A stretch of 64,000 nt of DNA. It comes from Psoroptes ovis (lineage: Eukaryota > Arthropoda > Arachnida > Sarcoptiformes > Psoroptidae). The stretch covers positions 3,755,501 through 3,819,500 of the forward strand of contig PQWQ01000001.1 of NCBI GenBank assembly GCA_002943765.1, in the 5' to 3' direction. Below are positions 47,861 to 57,674 of the stretch, piece by piece. A model generated the notes under the pieces. The model ran no database searches. It was not told where the DNA came from and worked only from the letters and a program-made list of their open reading frames with translations. How positions within the stretch are numbered: position 1 is the first letter of the stretch; every line of letters starts with the position of its first letter. The translations under genes were made by a program, and so were the position numbers.

Positions 47861-50653
47861 ATGAAATTGAAAATATCAACTCCAACATTAGACCCGAATC
47901 AGCCATCAACATCTCAACAACCGCAACAACAACGTATAAAACATTCAACTCCAATCAACATGAAATCAAAAATTAATCTATCAAATTATCGTAAACAAAT
48001 TCGTAAACGACGGAAAATAAATGGCGCGGTAAATAATAATCATGATGAAATTACCGATAATACCATGAATACCGAAAATGACAATCAATCATCAAACGTT
48101 AATGATGGTGATTCAACTAATAAATGGAAAAAATTAGATTTACGTCGATGTGCAAATGATAATAAAGTTGATTTACAAAAAGTAATATTTTCATGTTCAT
48201 ATCAATATCTTCATAATGAATCATTGAAATCGATTAAAAATGTGCTAAGTGATGATATTGACTATAATTATGGTTATCAAATTATGGAAAAAGATGATAT
48301 TGAATTATCATCACATACAAAAGAAATTATTGATGAATTTGAAATAAATTCATTTGAAGATTATGAAGATTTTGAGCTATTTTCAAAAATTCAAACATTA
48401 AAATATGTTGAAATTATGATTGAAAAGAAACGACAAGAAAAGCTACAGAATAAATTGGCTAAAGTTAGCTATGAAGAACCACATCCTGATTTATTGAATG
48501 TTTGCCATGTTGATCCTGAACGTATTGAACAATTGTCGAAACGTAAAGTACGTCAAAATCATACGAATAATATCATTTATCATTGCTCATTATCTGATGA
48601 AGCAGAAGCTAGTGTTTCAAATGAAGAAAAAGAAGAAGATAACAATGTTAACCTTACCACAGAACAAAATAATCAATCAAATAATTCTAGCGATCAAAAT
48701 CTTGATAAAACTAGTGGTCCTAAACGTACAAAATCATCAAGAAAGAGAAAAAGTCAAGCTATTGATTATGAAAATGATTCATCTAATTATACGGATATTT
48801 TTACCCGCAAATCAAGTCGTGGACGAGTGATAAAACCCAAAAATAATGATCAATGGTATACGGATATGGAAGCGTTAGATGAATTAGAAAAATATGAGAA
48901 TTGTACATTAAGTTTTAGTCCATTGAACAATGATGAAACATCTATAACGAATGGTTTATCTTCAGTGAAACACTCCCCCAGTGATGATGATAATAATAAT
49001 AGTAATGATAATAGTGACAATAAATCTATGAATCGTAATCAGTCTAATAATTCGGGTTATTCCTTGCTATCACGATCGCCAAGCAAACATTCATTACTAG
49101 CTAAACCGTGCGATAGTAAGACAAAATCACCTTTGTCATCGAAAATACACAATATCTCATATAAAAACAATTCAACCATCGATGATAAAACAAGTAATGA
49201 TACATCAATTGAACAATCTAAATTCACTCCAATCGTTCAATTAGAAGAGCTCGAAAACGATGATGTATTAAATGATGAAAATAATAATAATGAAAATTTA
49301 TATTCAAAATTCCATCATAATAATTCAAAAATTCCCAATAATTTACAACCAGCTAAAGTATTTTCACGTTTTACACCATTTGGATGGAAATCATTTCTTA
49401 AATGTCAAAATGATTCAACAATTTATGAATTTGATTATGGAAATTTAGGACGAGATCATACTGTTTATGTCGATGATATTAAAAAAATAATTGCCGATAA
49501 TAATTGTTCTAATGTAAAAAATGATGATAGCATCAATGATGATAATAGTAAAAATGATAAAAATTCAAAAATAAATTTTGCATTTTCTCAGGCAAAATTT
49601 TTGGATCGTTTAAAGCAATCTGATAATGATTTTTGTTCATATGAAAGTTCAACACCAATGCTATTGAATATGTTGATTCGTGAAAATGATGAACAGAAAA
49701 AGAAATTTACGGAAATAACTGAAGAATATTTTAACATTTTGGGCAGATTCTATAATAAACATTATGAAAGAAGATTTGAAAGAAATTGGCACTTGAATCG
49801 ACAACGAAAACTCATATTACGTCGATGTATAATGAAAGATATTGAGGAACAATATGCATACTACTCGAATAAACCTTTTGATCAACTGAATGATCAATAT
49901 AAATCTGATGTAATAAAATCTACATATGGGTATAGTAAAACACAACCTGCAATGAAAATATTACAACCGTTATCATACATATCATCATCGCCATCGCTAA
50001 CAACTCTGCCAGCATTACCATTGACAGTGAATAAAATATCGACTTTATCGCAACCGATATCGATTCAAACATTATCTCTTAATTCGCCAAAACCATCAAT
50101 GACGGCTAAGGTCAATTCATTTGGTCAATTGCAATTAATTGATAAAAATAATACATCGATCGAAATGAAAACTCATCTAAATAAATCCGGTACTAATGCT
50201 ACAACAATCGCAAAAATTGTTTCACAACCACCAAAAACATACGGTCAGCATAATCAACTAATGCACGGACAAATTCCTAAAACAAAATTAGCTCAAGCAT
50301 TATTATCAAATTCAAATCTGATGAAATCTAATGTTTCAACTAATAATATAAGTGTGAATTCAACAATCACTGCAACAATGATGAACAAAGTACCGGTAGT
50401 AACTAACGTAAATTCTTCGATCGCAGGGTCATCCAAGCCGGTAATATTGCGAGCGCAGCCCTTATCCTCTTCATCATCATCTAATATTAATAATCAAAAT
50501 GTTCAGCCCAAAACTACAACCGTAGAACAAAATACTAACAATAATAATTTGAATGGAAATAAAATAAAAAAAGAGGATGATGACGACATCATATTGATAC
50601 ATGAACATATTCCGAAAAAAGCAACGGTAGTTTTATTATTTAGATTAATTTAG
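47861..50653 (+). CDS. Large basic/Asn-rich nuclear-type protein, family not recognised
   Basis: A single long frame of 930 aa. The N-terminus is Gln-rich and then strongly basic (NYRKQIRKRRKING), a likely nuclear signal. A non-repetitive block follows (about residues 90-240: KWKKLDLRRC, VIFSCSYQYLHNESLKSIKN, FEINSFEDYEDFELFSKIQT, EEPHPDLLNVCHVDPERIEQ). A patch resembling chromatin-protein linkers (RKSSRGRVIKPKNNDQWYTD) lies near 325. A helical, aromatic block comes at about 620-690 (EEYFNILGRFYNKHYERRFE, HLNRQRKLILRRCIMKDIEE), then a Ser/Thr/Pro-rich tail. I do not recognise it. The frame ends at 50653, but GTAG near 50627 and a strong pyrimidine tract plus CAG at 50699 suggest the true C-terminus is spliced further right. 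Confidence 0.75.
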   Translation: MKLKISTPTLDPNQPSTSQQPQQQRIKHSTPINMKSKINLSNYRKQIRKRRKINGAVNNNHDEITDNTMNTENDNQSSNVNDGDSTNKWKKLDLRRCANDNKVDLQKVIFSCSYQYLHNESLKSIKNVLSDDIDYNYGYQIMEKDDIELSSHTKEIIDEFEINSFEDYEDFELFSKIQTLKYVEIMIEKKRQEKLQNKLAKVSYEEPHPDLLNVCHVDPERIEQLSKRKVRQNHTNNIIYHCSLSDEAEASVSNEEKEEDNNVNLTTEQNNQSNNSSDQNLDKTSGPKRTKSSRKRKSQAIDYENDSSNYTDIFTRKSSRGRVIKPKNNDQWYTDMEALDELEKYENCTLSFSPLNNDETSITNGLSSVKHSPSDDDNNNSNDNSDNKSMNRNQSNNSGYSLLSRSPSKHSLLAKPCDSKTKSPLSSKIHNISYKNNSTIDDKTSNDTSIEQSKFTPIVQLEELENDDVLNDENNNNENLYSKFHHNNSKIPNNLQPAKVFSRFTPFGWKSFLKCQNDSTIYEFDYGNLGRDHTVYVDDIKKIIADNNCSNVKNDDSINDDNSKNDKNSKINFAFSQAKFLDRLKQSDNDFCSYESSTPMLLNMLIRENDEQKKKFTEITEEYFNILGRFYNKHYERRFERNWHLNRQRKLILRRCIMKDIEEQYAYYSNKPFDQLNDQYKSDVIKSTYGYSKTQPAMKILQPLSYISSSPSLTTLPALPLTVNKISTLSQPISIQTLSLNSPKPSMTAKVNSFGQLQLIDKNNTSIEMKTHLNKSGTNATTIAKIVSQPPKTYGQHNQLMHGQIPKTKLAQALLSNSNLMKSNVSTNNISVNSTITATMMNKVPVVTNVNSSIAGSSKPVILRAQPLSSSSSSNINNQNVQPKTTTVEQNTNNNNLNGNKIKKEDDDDIILIHEHIPKKATVVLLFRLI

Positions 50654-50699
50654 AATTTATTTATTGAATTCTAATTCTTCCCCTCCTCTTCTTTGACAG

Positions 50700-51075
50700 C
50701 TGCCATTGAATATGAGAAGAAATACTAAAATATTTGATCCAAGAAAATTTCTATCGATTATCAAGCATTTATCATTGTATAAACGAAGAATTATTATGAA
50801 ACTTTTATTCTTTACTATACCGATAATTATTTACATCATTAAATCTAAAGGTAATTTTTTTCTAATGACAATTCAGCTCTTAATAATAAGTTTTTAATAA
50901 ATTCCATTCCATTTTTATTTGAAAGAAAACAACCGTAACCTTGTAATAAAACGCAATAGAACTGTGAGTATCTTTTATTTTGTGAATATAGAGTAAAATT
51001 TAATGATAATTTCTCTCTCGGAATTCTCTCTTATAGCGAATAGAATTTTCATCAGATCTCATGGATTTAGATTGA
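50700..51075 (+). other. Possible 3' coding exons of the gene at 47861
   Basis: If the donor at 50627 is used (phase 0), exons 50700-50850, 50926-50963 and 51037-51075 join in phase to end in FSSDLMDLD and TGA, for a total of about 997 aa. The first acceptor is strong (CTCCTCTTCTTTGACAG), the others are weak, and the added residues include an odd hydrophobic run (MKLLFFTIPIIIYII). Transcript data would decide. Confidence 0.35.
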
Positions 51076-51265
51076 GTACGAATCAACGATCTGCAAGTAT
51101 ACAGCGACGGCCTACAAGTTATAGTCTTTTAGTATTAAGTCTTGGGTTAACACGTTCTCTGCCACGCAAATTTTACATGTCTTCCCATTCACGCCGTGAG
51201 CTATTTTTTATTAGAGTTGCCGGTCACCGGTGGCCTCCGTCTCCGACGGCAGACAACGTGTTGAA
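51040..51265. other. Compositionally distinct GC-richer block with inverted repeat
   Basis: Conspicuously richer in G+C than its surroundings, with CCGGTCACCGG and CCGTCTCCGACGG near-palindromes. Imperfect 15-bp inverted repeats at 51149-51163 (AACACGTTCTCTGCC) and 51248-51262 (GGCAGACAACGTGTT) could pair with one mismatch. A 97-aa frame crosses it (51003-51296), Arg/Ser-rich, with codon choice unlike the neighbours. Nature unknown; foreign or mobile DNA is possible. Confidence 0.5.
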
Positions 51266-51532
51266 ACATTTCTCAATTTTTTGTTTTTTTTTGTGAAATT
51301 TCTTTTTAATTATTTTAGTGTTATTGTAAATCGTTAATTAAATTTTTTTTTTAAATTCCAAATCATTATTCGATTTACCCTCCTCCAAAAATTTGTAATT
51401 GTATTTTTCCTAAAAATTATGTACTATAATATATAAATAAATTTGAATTAATTATTTACACTCATATCGTAATTCTTTTATGAGTTTACTGTTTTTTTAA
51501 TTTGTTTCAAAATCAAAATTTTATAAAGAAAA

Positions 51533-54154
51533 ATGTATTGGTTTTATCATCGAAATCATTTGAAACAAACACAAAATGAATCGAATACATTCACTGGAAA
51601 TGTATCCACGGCTTCAGCTATACCATTATCATTTGTATCAAGTCAATTGTTATCCAATTTAGATATATTACGATTACAATTAATAACCTTAATGTTTGAT
51701 GGTGAACCAGATTCAACAAAAAATGAACGTTTAGATGAATTTTTGAAACAATATTTATCATTGTTTCTTGGTTTTATTTTTTTACCAAGTGAAACTTTGA
51801 TGATTGATCAACAAAAGCAGCAGCAACAGAAATCAACAGATATTAATATCAATAATAATAATAATAGTCAACAAAATTGTCGCTCACCATTACGAAGATT
51901 ATTTCGTTTCAAATGGGAAGATTCATGTGTAGAACTGAAAACATCAGCAAATGATTGCCTATTTGAGTTGACGTCAATATTATTTAATTATGGTATTTGG
52001 TTGATGCATTGGTGTCGCAACATTTCTTTGATATTGCCGATGAATTATCTTCCACAACATACTGATGTAATGCAGAAAATACTGCTTCGATCATCAGGCA
52101 TATTTAAATGTATTGTACAACAATTTCTACCTAATTTACCGGAATTATTGCGTACACAATATGACGGTGATCCAAACATAATTCAAACATATTATTATCA
52201 ATCGCTGGCCGAATCATGGGAAATATTTTTCATCAAATATTTGATGAATATTTTTTATGATTTAAAAAAAGATAATATCACTAACAATAATAAAAATATT
52301 ATTGATGATGAGTTGAAAAATAATTTAATCAACACAATTGAACCATTGTCATTATCAAAATTATCATCAATGATTGCAAACAATTTTCAGCGATCATCCG
52401 AAAAATTGAATATTGTTATCTATAATTTGAAGAATACAAATATAAATAATAATAATCAAAATGACATTCAAATATATCAACAATGGTTAACATATTTAGA
52501 ATTGAAATATAATTATTATCAATCATGGAACTTGATCACACAAGCATATGATCGATGGTTGAAAATCATTCACCGTTTGGATAATCATGATCAAAATCAA
52601 ATTGAACAAAATAATAATGATCAATTAAAAGTAGCCAAAGATATTATTGAAGCTGATCATCATCGTAAAATAGCCAAAGATTGTTGTAAAAAATATAACC
52701 TTAATCGTCGTAAACAATATGATGATCGTATTAATAAAAATAGTTTAATGTATGAATTACGATTATATATTTCCGTATTGAAAGATGAATTACGAAAAAT
52801 TACTACAGCAGCAACGACGACTACAACAAAACAAAAAAATCAACAAATTGATTTTGAAACATTACCGATTGATGATTATGAGAAAAATATGCAACCAATC
52901 ATATATGAGTTACCATTATTGGATGAAATTTGGAACATAAACTTGTACAGTGAATTTGGTATAAATCTAAACAAAGAAGATATTAATGCATTACAATTGA
53001 ATAATGTTCAACAAGAAAGACGTAAAAGTAATCTTGAAAATTTTGATTATTGAAAAATTCTTTGACATTTTTTCGCCTTTATCCTGATAGAAAAACCTAC
53101 AAGATTACGTGCATTGACCAAATGGCTTGCAACAAAATCAATGGAAATGATTTCGGCAAAATTAGTTAAACAACAACAACAACAGCAGGAATCACCATCA
53201 CAACAACAAAGAAATTTTAAGATGAAACAAATTGATCTCAAATCTCCTATACCATATCGAAGTTCAATTAAATCAACAGTGATGAAACCATCATCATCAT
53301 CATCATCGTCACCATCGAAAACATTGTCAAGAAAAAATGTTACATCAGCTATTGGACCACTAAAATCCACGACAAAAGCTGGTAAAATACATAAAAGTGG
53401 TCGGAAAATTTCTCCACCGTCACAGAAACCTTCAACATTGATGGACAATAAGCAAAAATCACCTGTTACAATTAAAGTGACAACAGCGACATCATCATCA
53501 CCACCGCCACCATTGTTACAAGTGTCGCTGAATAAAAAAACAACCATTCCTCCGCCGCCACCACCTCCGCCTCCGCCATTGGTACAATTGCCAACTGACC
53601 GAAAAATGTCAATTCCTACAACATCCGTACCACCACCGCCGCCGCCACCTCCTCCACCACCACCACCGCCTCCGCCGACATCAACACCAATTAAAATTGA
53701 AAGAAAAAAAGAAGACAAAATGATGACGCCGACCATTAAAATGACACCACCATTTTCGAGTGATCAATTTCGGCAAGAATTACGAGCAAGATTTGAACAA
53801 CGTGAAAAACAACGAATCAAAATGGATGGAAATTATTCACCGACAATGAATAAATATCATACAGATGATAAAAAACAATGGCAACAACCACCACCACCAC
53901 AACGACCAATGAAAAGCACATCACCATCACCATCACCACCATCAACAACAACAAATACATCGATTGATTTAATGACTGCATTAAAACAACGTATCGGTGA
54001 AATACGCCATTCAAAAGCAGTGAATGGTAAAAGTAATGAAGATAATAATAGAAGTAATATTGAATCGACAAAAAGTAGTACGGATTCTGATTGGTTAAAT
54101 GATCATGATGATGATAAAAATGTTAATCTAAATAAAGTTAATAGAAACTTGTAA
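51533..54154 (+). CDS. BROX-like BRO1-domain protein with poly-proline, VCA-like tail
   Basis: Exons 51533-53021 and 53091-54154; the 69-nt intron (GTAAAA...CTGATAG, phase 1) skips the stop at 53051 and keeps the frame, giving about 850 aa. A donor six bases later is also in frame. Residues 1 to about 495 match BROX: MYWFYHRNHLKQT, FKWEDSCVELKTSANDCLFE, SSGIFKCIVQQFLPNL, YYQSWNLITQAYDRWLK, and a late IIYELPLLDEIW. BRO1 domains bind ESCRT-III CHMP4. The C-terminal third has TRLRALTKWLATKS, Gln and Ser runs, two poly-Pro tracts (about 53550-53580 and 53631-53677), and an end, DLMTALKQRIGEIRHS plus DSDWLND, that resembles the connector and acidic-Trp part of WASP-type Arp2/3 activators. The tail assignment is inference; a CaaX box is absent. 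Confidence 0.75.
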
Positions 54155-54488
54155 CAATGATTAAAATGTCAAATAGTTGAATTATAGACCTCATATAAAT
54201 GAAATAGTACTTGTGCATATTTCAAAATTCGAAAAAAATAAAAAAGTTCTATTTCAACAAATGTGATTTTCTTCTTGTCTTACAATGTTTTGTTCAATTG
54301 TTTTTGTGTGTTTCGAAAACGTGATCATTTGATTTTTTTTTTTGTTCAGTTTTCATCCTAATTGTGCCACAATTGAAGTCTTATTGTTTTTGGTTCATTT
54401 AATTTAATTCAGCAAATTAAAAGATTTAATTTTCGAATAATTCCATTTTTTTTCATTAATCATAATTTATAATCCACCAACAAAAAAA
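54155..54488. other. Short spacer
   Basis: AT-rich spacer between the BRO1 gene and the next start codon; nothing recognised. With 334 bases it leaves room only for a compact 3' UTR and promoter. Confidence 0.6.
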
Positions 54489-55859
54489 ATGAATCATTCA
54501 GGAATTCATTCATCAATCACTAAATTATATATTCAAGTTTATGGTTCAATTTTGAATGAAAAATATTTAAGCCAAATGTCAACGCAAATGTTTGATGATC
54601 GTTTTCGAATGTTGGATGAATTTGATGAACGTACAAAAGAATTACGCTCATCGATTAATGAACATTTAATGTCTTTAGATGTTGATAATATAGATGATGA
54701 TTATGATAAAAATCGATCATTGATCATTGATGATATAAAAAAATTGGATAAAATATCAAAATGTTTAATGAAATTATTCGATAAAACATATGAACAATAT
54801 TCTAAAAAATTCAATCAATCACCTGATGATTACAATGGTAATAATAATAATGATCAACTTCAATTGACTGCTTGTGAAAATGAAGTCAAAGTCAAACATA
54901 TGCTAATACAAAATTTTCAAATCGAAAATAATTTAGAATTTCACAATTTATTCGTGAATGAAGATTATCATAATTTTGAATGGAAACAATGGTTTGATTT
55001 TAGTGAAGAAAAATGCGTTGCATTACGTTTATATTGTCAAACATATTTTGAAGATGAAATATCTGAGCATATACGACAATTAGTGAAGAAAATAGTGAAT
55101 CATAATGTAGATAACACGGTTAATAATCAAATTGAGAAAAAAATAATTAAACGTATTTATTATGTGAATAAATTATTGAAATCAATACAAGAATTATGGT
55201 ATATTGTTGAAAAAATACATGATAAAATTATATTCGCCAATGATAATAATGATGATGATGAAAATGATCCATTAAATAGTGAATATTACAAATGTCTATT
55301 GCAACAATCTATGAAAATGATTATTCTTAATTATATAAATTATAAAGATGAACAAAAATTGTTTCATTTCAAACATTTTTTCAGTACAAAATTACGAATA
55401 ATGTTTTTCGATTATAAATATAATGGCCTTCACCGTGGTTATGATGATCGACTTCGTTTACGAAACTCAAAATTAATATCAATACTATGTCGAATGCAAG
55501 CTTTACCATCGGAAATATTTTTGATTTGTATTAAATGTTTATTAACATTAAAACAAGATAATCATTTACAATGTTTGGTCGAAATGTTTGATTATTATGG
55601 TTTAGATGTATTTGAAAATTTATTAACAAATATCTTTACCAATAATAATAATAATAATATCGATGATAATGATGGCCAAAAACAATATGTTCAATCAATA
55701 TTTAATGATTTGAATGACTTGATAAACGAATCTCATGATGACATTAAAAATGATGATCATAATGATATTGATGAATCGGATCACCAATCTCAATCAACAG
55801 TGAATGTCAAAGAAAAATTGAAACAAATCCATAAATCTATTCTTAGAATAATTGTATGA
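54489..55859 (+). CDS. Unrecognised acidic, helix-rich protein
   Basis: Single frame of 456 aa starting after an A-rich leader (AAAAAAAATG). It is not low-complexity overall: long amphipathic segments such as MFDDRFRMLDEFDERTKELR, DDIKKLDKISKCLMKLFDKT, FEWKQWFDFSEEKCVALRLY, RIYYVNKLLKSIQELWYIVE and LHRGYDDRLRLRNSKLISIL alternate with Asp/Asn linkers. No membrane segment or signal peptide. Predicted cytosolic or nuclear helical scaffold; no family recognised. The last codons (ATT GTA TGA) include a possible GTATGA donor, so a downstream exon cannot be ruled out, though nothing convincing follows before the next gene. Confidence 0.7.
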   Translation: MNHSGIHSSITKLYIQVYGSILNEKYLSQMSTQMFDDRFRMLDEFDERTKELRSSINEHLMSLDVDNIDDDYDKNRSLIIDDIKKLDKISKCLMKLFDKTYEQYSKKFNQSPDDYNGNNNNDQLQLTACENEVKVKHMLIQNFQIENNLEFHNLFVNEDYHNFEWKQWFDFSEEKCVALRLYCQTYFEDEISEHIRQLVKKIVNHNVDNTVNNQIEKKIIKRIYYVNKLLKSIQELWYIVEKIHDKIIFANDNNDDDENDPLNSEYYKCLLQQSMKMIILNYINYKDEQKLFHFKHFFSTKLRIMFFDYKYNGLHRGYDDRLRLRNSKLISILCRMQALPSEIFLICIKCLLTLKQDNHLQCLVEMFDYYGLDVFENLLTNIFTNNNNNNIDDNDGQKQYVQSIFNDLNDLINESHDDIKNDDHNDIDESDHQSQSTVNVKEKLKQIHKSILRIIV

Positions 55860-56795
55860 ATTATTTTCAATACGAGATTTTACCACCTATACCATATGTG
55901 TTCTGTAATCTTATCGCCAAACATTTACCATGATTTTTTGATAATTTTTTTTATTTTTTTTGATTAATAAATTAATTTTTTTTTTGAGATTTCAAATTTT
56001 TTCATACATTTCAACTACTTTCGAAATATAAACAAGTTGTAGCAGTTGAAAAAAACGAAAACACCAACACTTCTGCCACATTTGAACAGCTGATTAGTAG
56101 TTTTATTTTGGCAGTGTATTGATCAATGAAAACCTGAACATATCACAAGCAGCAGGAGCAGTTGTATTTGTTGATGATCATATTTGATAGTGTTGGCGGT
56201 GATGATGGTGATGGTGGTGGTGGCAGCATCAATTATTAATTTCTATGATCAAAAAAAATAAAATTGAGAGAAATTTATTGCCAAAAGCACTGATTGATGT
56301 TTTTGTCGTTGTAGTGCATCCATCACGTAATCATAATGATCGTAGATTGATTTCTGACCATCATTCGAATTAATAATTCGTCCGAAAATCCATCATTTTT
56401 GGGCCGTAAATTTCGATCGATTGGTGTGTATCGATCCATTGTCTTCATTAAAAATCAAAATCAAAAATTCTATGAATGATCATTCTACAGGTGTGAATCT
56501 CTGATTGAAACATTCAACAGTATTGAATCGTTTATTTTTGGTCTCATTTCTAAATCAATGAATTGTTTTCCATAATTTGAATTAAATAATCAATACACAT
56601 GATTTCATCGATGGTCACATAATTAAATTCAGCGTTTTGTTTGACAAGAATATTTAAGAAGAATTTTCCTAAGCATTTATGTAACAAGTGCCTTTATACG
56701 ATTTGCATTCATCATTTATCATTTGGGTCCAATAATACTGAAAATTTTCTGATTGAAATTTAAAATACTCAACAAGAATCAAATATTTAAAAAAA
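55860..56795. other. Spacer upstream of the EB-module gene
   Basis: AT-rich with a GGTGATGGTGGTGGTGGC patch near 56205-56225; likely 5' leader and promoter of the following gene. No ORF supported. Confidence 0.55.
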
Positions 56796-57674
56796 ATGAT
56801 TAAATTAATTGTGAAAATATTGATGATCATAATGATCAATAATAATCAATTTTTACTAATAAATAGCTTTAAATTTACTGATCAATTTTGTAATTTTACA
56901 CAATATCCAAAACATGGTTGTGAAGATGCTGAAAATACACGTTGTATCGATAATAAATGTGCTTGTATAGATGATTCATATTACATAATAATGGATAGAT
57001 TTTGTACGAGAAAATTGTGTTCAAATGGTGAATATTTTGACTCGAATAAAAATCAATGTGTACAACAAAGTCGTGCAAGTGTTGATGTATCAGAAAATCA
57101 TTGCCGTTATGATTATCATTGTTATGGTGAACATGTAAAATGTCGCCAACATGGCTGGAATTTTAATTGTGTTTGTGATCCTGGTTTTCGTTATGATATT
57201 GTTGTACAACAATGTTTACCAACACATGGTATCGGTGGCCATTGTAAACGTGATAGTGATTGTGATGAAACAACATTACGAAAAATGTATTGTAATTTAA
57301 ATATTAATATTGATGAAAATAATAATGATGGAAAAAATACTCGAAAAATTAATAGCGAAAAATCATCATCAATCAGTGGAACATGTGAATGTCAAGATAA
57401 ACATCGTTATAATTATAATATTGATGGTTGTGAACCATTATCAGAAATTGCACAACGTGAACATAATATGCGTACATTAATATTATTATTCGTTGCTGCT
57501 GGTCTATTGTTTGGTCTTGCATTGACATGTAATTTTAGTTTTTTTGGTTTCGGTCCAAAACGTTCAGATATTTATCTTAGTCAGCTGAAAGCTGAAGAAC
57601 GTATTAGAGCTATGAAACGACAAATACAGCTACAACAACAACAAGATGAAGAACAAGAACATCAAGATGTGTGA
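56796..57674 (+). CDS. EB-module cysteine-rich single-pass membrane protein
   Basis: Single exon, 292 aa. N-terminal signal peptide (MIKLIVKILMIIMINNNQFL), then a cysteine-rich ectodomain. Its Cys spacing fits EB modules of arthropod and nematode proteins: CEDAENTRCIDNKCACIDDS, C.NGEYFDSNKNQC, HCRYDYHCYGEHVKC..FNCVCDPGFRYD..QQC, and GGHCKRDSDCDE..CECQDKHRYN..GC. A membrane helix follows at about 227-248 (LILLFVAAGLLFGLALTC), with a short cytosolic tail rich in Gln/Glu (KAEERIRAMKRQIQLQQQQ). Function unknown; such proteins are secreted or surface-exposed and often cuticular or adhesive. Confidence 0.85.
   Translation: MIKLIVKILMIIMINNNQFLLINSFKFTDQFCNFTQYPKHGCEDAENTRCIDNKCACIDDSYYIIMDRFCTRKLCSNGEYFDSNKNQCVQQSRASVDVSENHCRYDYHCYGEHVKCRQHGWNFNCVCDPGFRYDIVVQQCLPTHGIGGHCKRDSDCDETTLRKMYCNLNINIDENNNDGKNTRKINSEKSSSISGTCECQDKHRYNYNIDGCEPLSEIAQREHNMRTLILLFVAAGLLFGLALTCNFSFFGFGPKRSDIYLSQLKAEERIRAMKRQIQLQQQQDEEQEHQDV

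Noticed and set aside
51003..51296. 97-aa Arg/Ser-rich frame as a gene or terminal exon
   Set aside because: No domain, no promoter or clear splice partner in that frame except by choosing a weak donor at 50935; treated as part of the odd GC-richer block.
51533..53053. BROX-like protein ending at the stop at 53051-53053
   Set aside because: A phase-matched intron with good ends skips that stop and joins a long frame whose next ATG would be much less natural; kept as the alternative.
53047..53736. Glycine-rich minus-strand frame of 229 aa
   Set aside because: It is the antisense of the poly-proline codons of the BRO1-domain gene.
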